This document shows positions 52,208 through 54,448 of a stretch of DNA of 54,448 nt, in pieces. The translations under genes were made by a program, and so were the position numbers. The notes below the pieces were generated by a model, which saw only the letters and a list, made by a program, of their open reading frames with translations, searched no databases and had not been told where the DNA came from. The stretch spans positions 1 to 54,448 of the forward strand of contig DAOUET010000017.1 in NCBI GenBank assembly GCA_034430155.1, read 5' to 3'. The DNA comes from DAOUET01 sp034430155. Lineage in GTDB: Bacteria; Chloroflexota; Anaerolineae; Anaerolineales; UBA4823. The stretch's first letter is position 1. Each line of letters opens with the position of its first letter.

Positions 52208-53153
52208 AATAAACAAAAAAATTTTTCATCTACATACTATGGATGATCCCATCCGTTCTATCCAAGATATCATCAATCTTATGCAGGCATAATATTGTCT
52301 CATCAACCAAAAGTAGGCAAATCGCTACAAAATCGCAGCTCCCATCGCTCATTCGCGAAACTCTACCTAAATCATTCCGGCCGAATGGGCACGTGTGTAA
52401 TAAATACAAGCACGCGATGGCCTATGCTTGAACAGTCCAGTATCCGCATTAAGAGACCGGCGTAATCAACACGCATGATGGCAGGTGCTCTGTTGGCCCA
52501 CGCTTATCCTGTTGAACACCTCCTCTCTTTCAGATAAGTCAACGTTCACCTGAACTTATGGATATTTGGACAAAAGTGCTCGCCTAAGATATCCTCCGGA
52601 TCGTTAAGTGTATCCACTTCCCGATTTTTTTCTGAATTAAATTTGAATATCTTGCTTTACGAAGGATATTCGATTTTCCTTAGCCGCCGGTAATTTAATA
52701 TATTCGATAAAAACGGTTGACTTAATCGACTAAATTGATGTACAATTATTTATGAATTATGGAATCTCGGAAGCAAATTCCTTAACATATCCATCAATCT
52801 GATCAATCAGATTTGCTACCCAGCTAACCATTGGAGGGGATTTTAACCTAGAGATTATAGGAAAAAATCTCAAACCCTTTATCAACAACAAGTATCTTTT
52901 CCCGCGTTCAGCAGCGAGTGATTTAATCTGGATGCCGTGATCCGAGGACTGAAAATGGTCACTTTGTCCTCGAGGAGCTCAGAGTGAAACCGGCCAGAAA
53001 ACTTTGGCTGGTTTAATTTTTGGGACCAGTGAGCGCATTTTAACCAGCATGATACCTGCTTTGGAAAATTAAGGAAGCTAATTAAGTCCCTTAGCAATTA
53101 CACCGAAAATCTGATAATTTAATCTTGGAAGTTTAGAAAAAAGGAGAATGCAG
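52208..53153. other. Long non-coding region before the repeat-protein gene
   Basis: No convincing gene on either strand; stops are frequent and the small open frames lack protein-like features. The right half holds a good promoter (52717-52746) and a leader of about 400 nt with two imperfect hairpins (CGAGGAC/GTCCTCG near 52945-52975, GCTGGTT/AACCAGC near 53003-53049). The left half shows nothing I can name. Confidence 0.55.
52717..52746 (+). promoter_or_regulatory. Candidate promoter of the repeat-protein gene
   Basis: TTGACT (52717-52722), 18-nt spacer, TACAAT (52741-52746). The leader to the ATG at 53154 would be about 400 nt. Confidence 0.6.
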
Positions 53154-54448
53154 ATGAAACACAAGCAGTATTTCCTCTACCTTATTACCGCTTTACTGGC
53201 TTTGTTGCTTTCGGTGTCCGCAACTAAGACCTCCAGCCAGGTGGCCGCTGGCTCATCACCTGCTCTCAATGTCAGTAAATACACCAACGGTGTGGATGCC
53301 GACAAAACTAATGACCCCCGTGTACCACAGCTGGCCATTGGCGATCCCGTGGTCTGGACCTACAGGGTAACCAACCTTGGCGACACTTCGGTAGCCAAAG
53401 AAGAAGTGAGCGTCACTGACAACCAGTCAGGTGTGATTCCAACCTTCGATCATGAAAAGGAGGGCAATGGCGACGACTTCTTCGATCCAGGCGAAGAATG
53501 GATCTATACAGCTACTGGCACAGCCATCAATCTCACGGCACCTCCGGCTGGGGTAATCACCCGCCAAAATGTTTGCACCCGCGGGGGGACACTACCGCCT
53601 AGCACGGCCTATGTCAACGTAGCCACAGTCACCATCCCAGGCGCATCCGCCACCGACCCTTCCAGCTACTGTGGTAAACCTGCCATCGACATCATCAAAT
53701 ACACCAACGATGTGGATGCCAAAGATCCCGATGGTAGCGATGTCCCTCAGCTGGCCATTGGCGATCCCGTGGTCTGGACTTACAAGGTAACCAATTCAGG
53801 CAACACTGCCGTTGCCAAGGCCGATGTAATCGTATCCGACAACCAACCGGGTGTCATCCCAGTCTTTGACCAGGAGATCTTGGGCAACGGTGATGATGTC
53901 TTAGAGCCAGGCGAAGAATGGTTGTATAAGGCCATCGGAATAGCCATTGACCTCTCGGTGCCTCCGGTTGACGTGATCACCGTACCAGATGTATGCACCC
54001 GTAATGGCACGCAACCAACCAGCACCGCCTATGTCAATCAAGGCACGGTCACTATCCCCGGCGAGCAAGCCACCGATTCATCCAGTTACTGTAACCCTCC
54101 ACCCTCCATCACCATCACTAAATACACTAACGGCCAAGATGCAAAAGATCCCGATGGGTCAGGTGTCCCCGAGATCACCCCAGGCCAGCCCGTGATCTGG
54201 ACCTATGATGTTACCAACACCGGTACAACTGATATTCCTAAGAGCGATATCACCGTGACTGACAACGTTCCGGGTGTAAATCCTGTGTTTGACTCAGTGA
54301 AAACCGGTAATGCTGATGATATCTTGGAACCGGGTGAGGTGTGGACCTATAAAGCCACCGGCGTTGCGCTTGAATTAGAGCAATCCAATCTCCCCAACCT
54401 GGTACCTGATGCCTGTCGCCAAGGAGACCTTAATGCGCCCGGTAGAAC
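53154..54448 (+). CDS. Secreted surface protein with tandem 140-residue repeats (partial)
   Basis: About 431 residues before the window ends, no stop. The start at 53154 has AAGGAG 7 nt upstream. A signal peptide (YFLYLITALLALLLSVSA) is followed by repeats beginning at 53277, 53697 and 54120, that is about 140-141 residues each. Each starts with a KYTNGxDA segment, then GDPVVWTYxVTNxG and an acidic GNGDDxxxPGEEW loop that may bind calcium, and has two Cys (VCTR and SSYC) likely to form a disulphide. This is the DUF11/SdrD-like beta-sandwich pattern. It is probably displayed on or released from the cell surface. Confidence 0.82.
   Translation, partial: MKHKQYFLYLITALLALLLSVSATKTSSQVAAGSSPALNVSKYTNGVDADKTNDPRVPQLAIGDPVVWTYRVTNLGDTSVAKEEVSVTDNQSGVIPTFDHEKEGNGDDFFDPGEEWIYTATGTAINLTAPPAGVITRQNVCTRGGTLPPSTAYVNVATVTIPGASATDPSSYCGKPAIDIIKYTNDVDAKDPDGSDVPQLAIGDPVVWTYKVTNSGNTAVAKADVIVSDNQPGVIPVFDQEILGNGDDVLEPGEEWLYKAIGIAIDLSVPPVDVITVPDVCTRNGTQPTSTAYVNQGTVTIPGEQATDSSSYCNPPPSITITKYTNGQDAKDPDGSGVPEITPGQPVIWTYDVTNTGTTDIPKSDITVTDNVPGVNPVFDSVKTGNADDILEPGEVWTYKATGVALELEQSNLPNLVPDACRQGDLNAPGR

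Noticed and set aside
52208..53153. Riboswitch or structured RNA in the long leader (c-di-GMP type considered)
   Set aside because: Conserved GEMM-type sequence elements are not visible; only weak hairpins. A covariance-model search would be needed to say more.
1..54448. tRNA or rRNA genes
   Set aside because: I looked for T-arm-like GTTCGA sequences in suitable context and found only matches inside protein genes; none could be folded as a tRNA.

Overview
The window is about 54 kb of bacterial chromosome. By eye the base composition is close to balanced and genes are tightly packed on both strands. Several features point to the phylum Chloroflexota, class Anaerolineae or a close relative: a type 2 (Fni) isopentenyl-diphosphate isomerase next to a polyprenyl synthase, an Agl23-type membrane glycosyltransferase fused to an NHL propeller, a stand-alone TrpB2, several Thr/Pro-linked lipoproteins and LysM proteins, and a GGGMTAD-type FAD oxidoreductase. 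This assignment is inferred from gene content; no rRNA or tRNA gene is present to confirm it.

Layout. 1-5.4 kb (minus strand): the start of a magnesium-chelatase-type AAA+ ATPase, an acyl-CoA thioesterase, a small beta-rich protein, a GtrA/UDP-glucuronate decarboxylase pair, and two lipoproteins. 5.5-6.9 kb: scpB and an RluB/RsuA pseudouridine synthase. 6.9-10.9 kb: a decaying accessory island with a zinc-finger pRiA4b ORF-3-like protein, several small unknown ORFs (one without a normal start, one with an internal stop), a Cys-rich gene broken by a frameshift, and at its far end a remnant of a second rluB-like gene. 10.9-17.7 kb: the Agl23-NHL fusion, sucCD, a lipoprotein and acpP. 17.7-22.7 kb: a nested inverted repeat, fni and the polyprenyl synthase, hemW, and a zinc-ribbon LysM protein. 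22.8-32.6 kb (minus strand): citrate synthase and malate dehydrogenase, trxB, ilvE, rpsO-pnp, a HEAT-like protein, a LOG-type protein and a MazG-like pyrophosphohydrolase. 33-37.7 kb: an orphan DNA methyltransferase, a large DHH-CBS-CCA-adding fusion and an acetyltransferase.

37.8-47.1 kb is the conserved information-processing cluster nusA-ylxR-infB-rbfA-nrnA-truB-ribF followed by thyA-folA. It lacks rimP at the usual place, and nusA has its own promoter and leader hairpin. Next comes a tryptophan-type T-box leader driving a trpB2 gene, with an unusual expanded Stem III that contains its own terminator-like hairpin. Then follow a TrmB-family regulator with a perfect 26-bp palindrome at its own promoter, folE, an FAD oxidoreductase, a 0.95 kb non-coding stretch, and the start of a secreted protein built from 140-residue repeats that runs off the window.

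Functional links: sucCD, citrate synthase and malate dehydrogenase give a partial TCA cycle. thyA, folA and folE serve folate and thymidylate synthesis. fni and the prenyl synthase serve isoprenoid synthesis. The most unusual regulatory DNA is the trpB2 T-box leader, the TrmB palindrome, the double hairpin in front of sucC, and two families of short palindromic mobile-like repeats (17.75-17.88 kb, and the pair at 25.1 and 32.9 kb).
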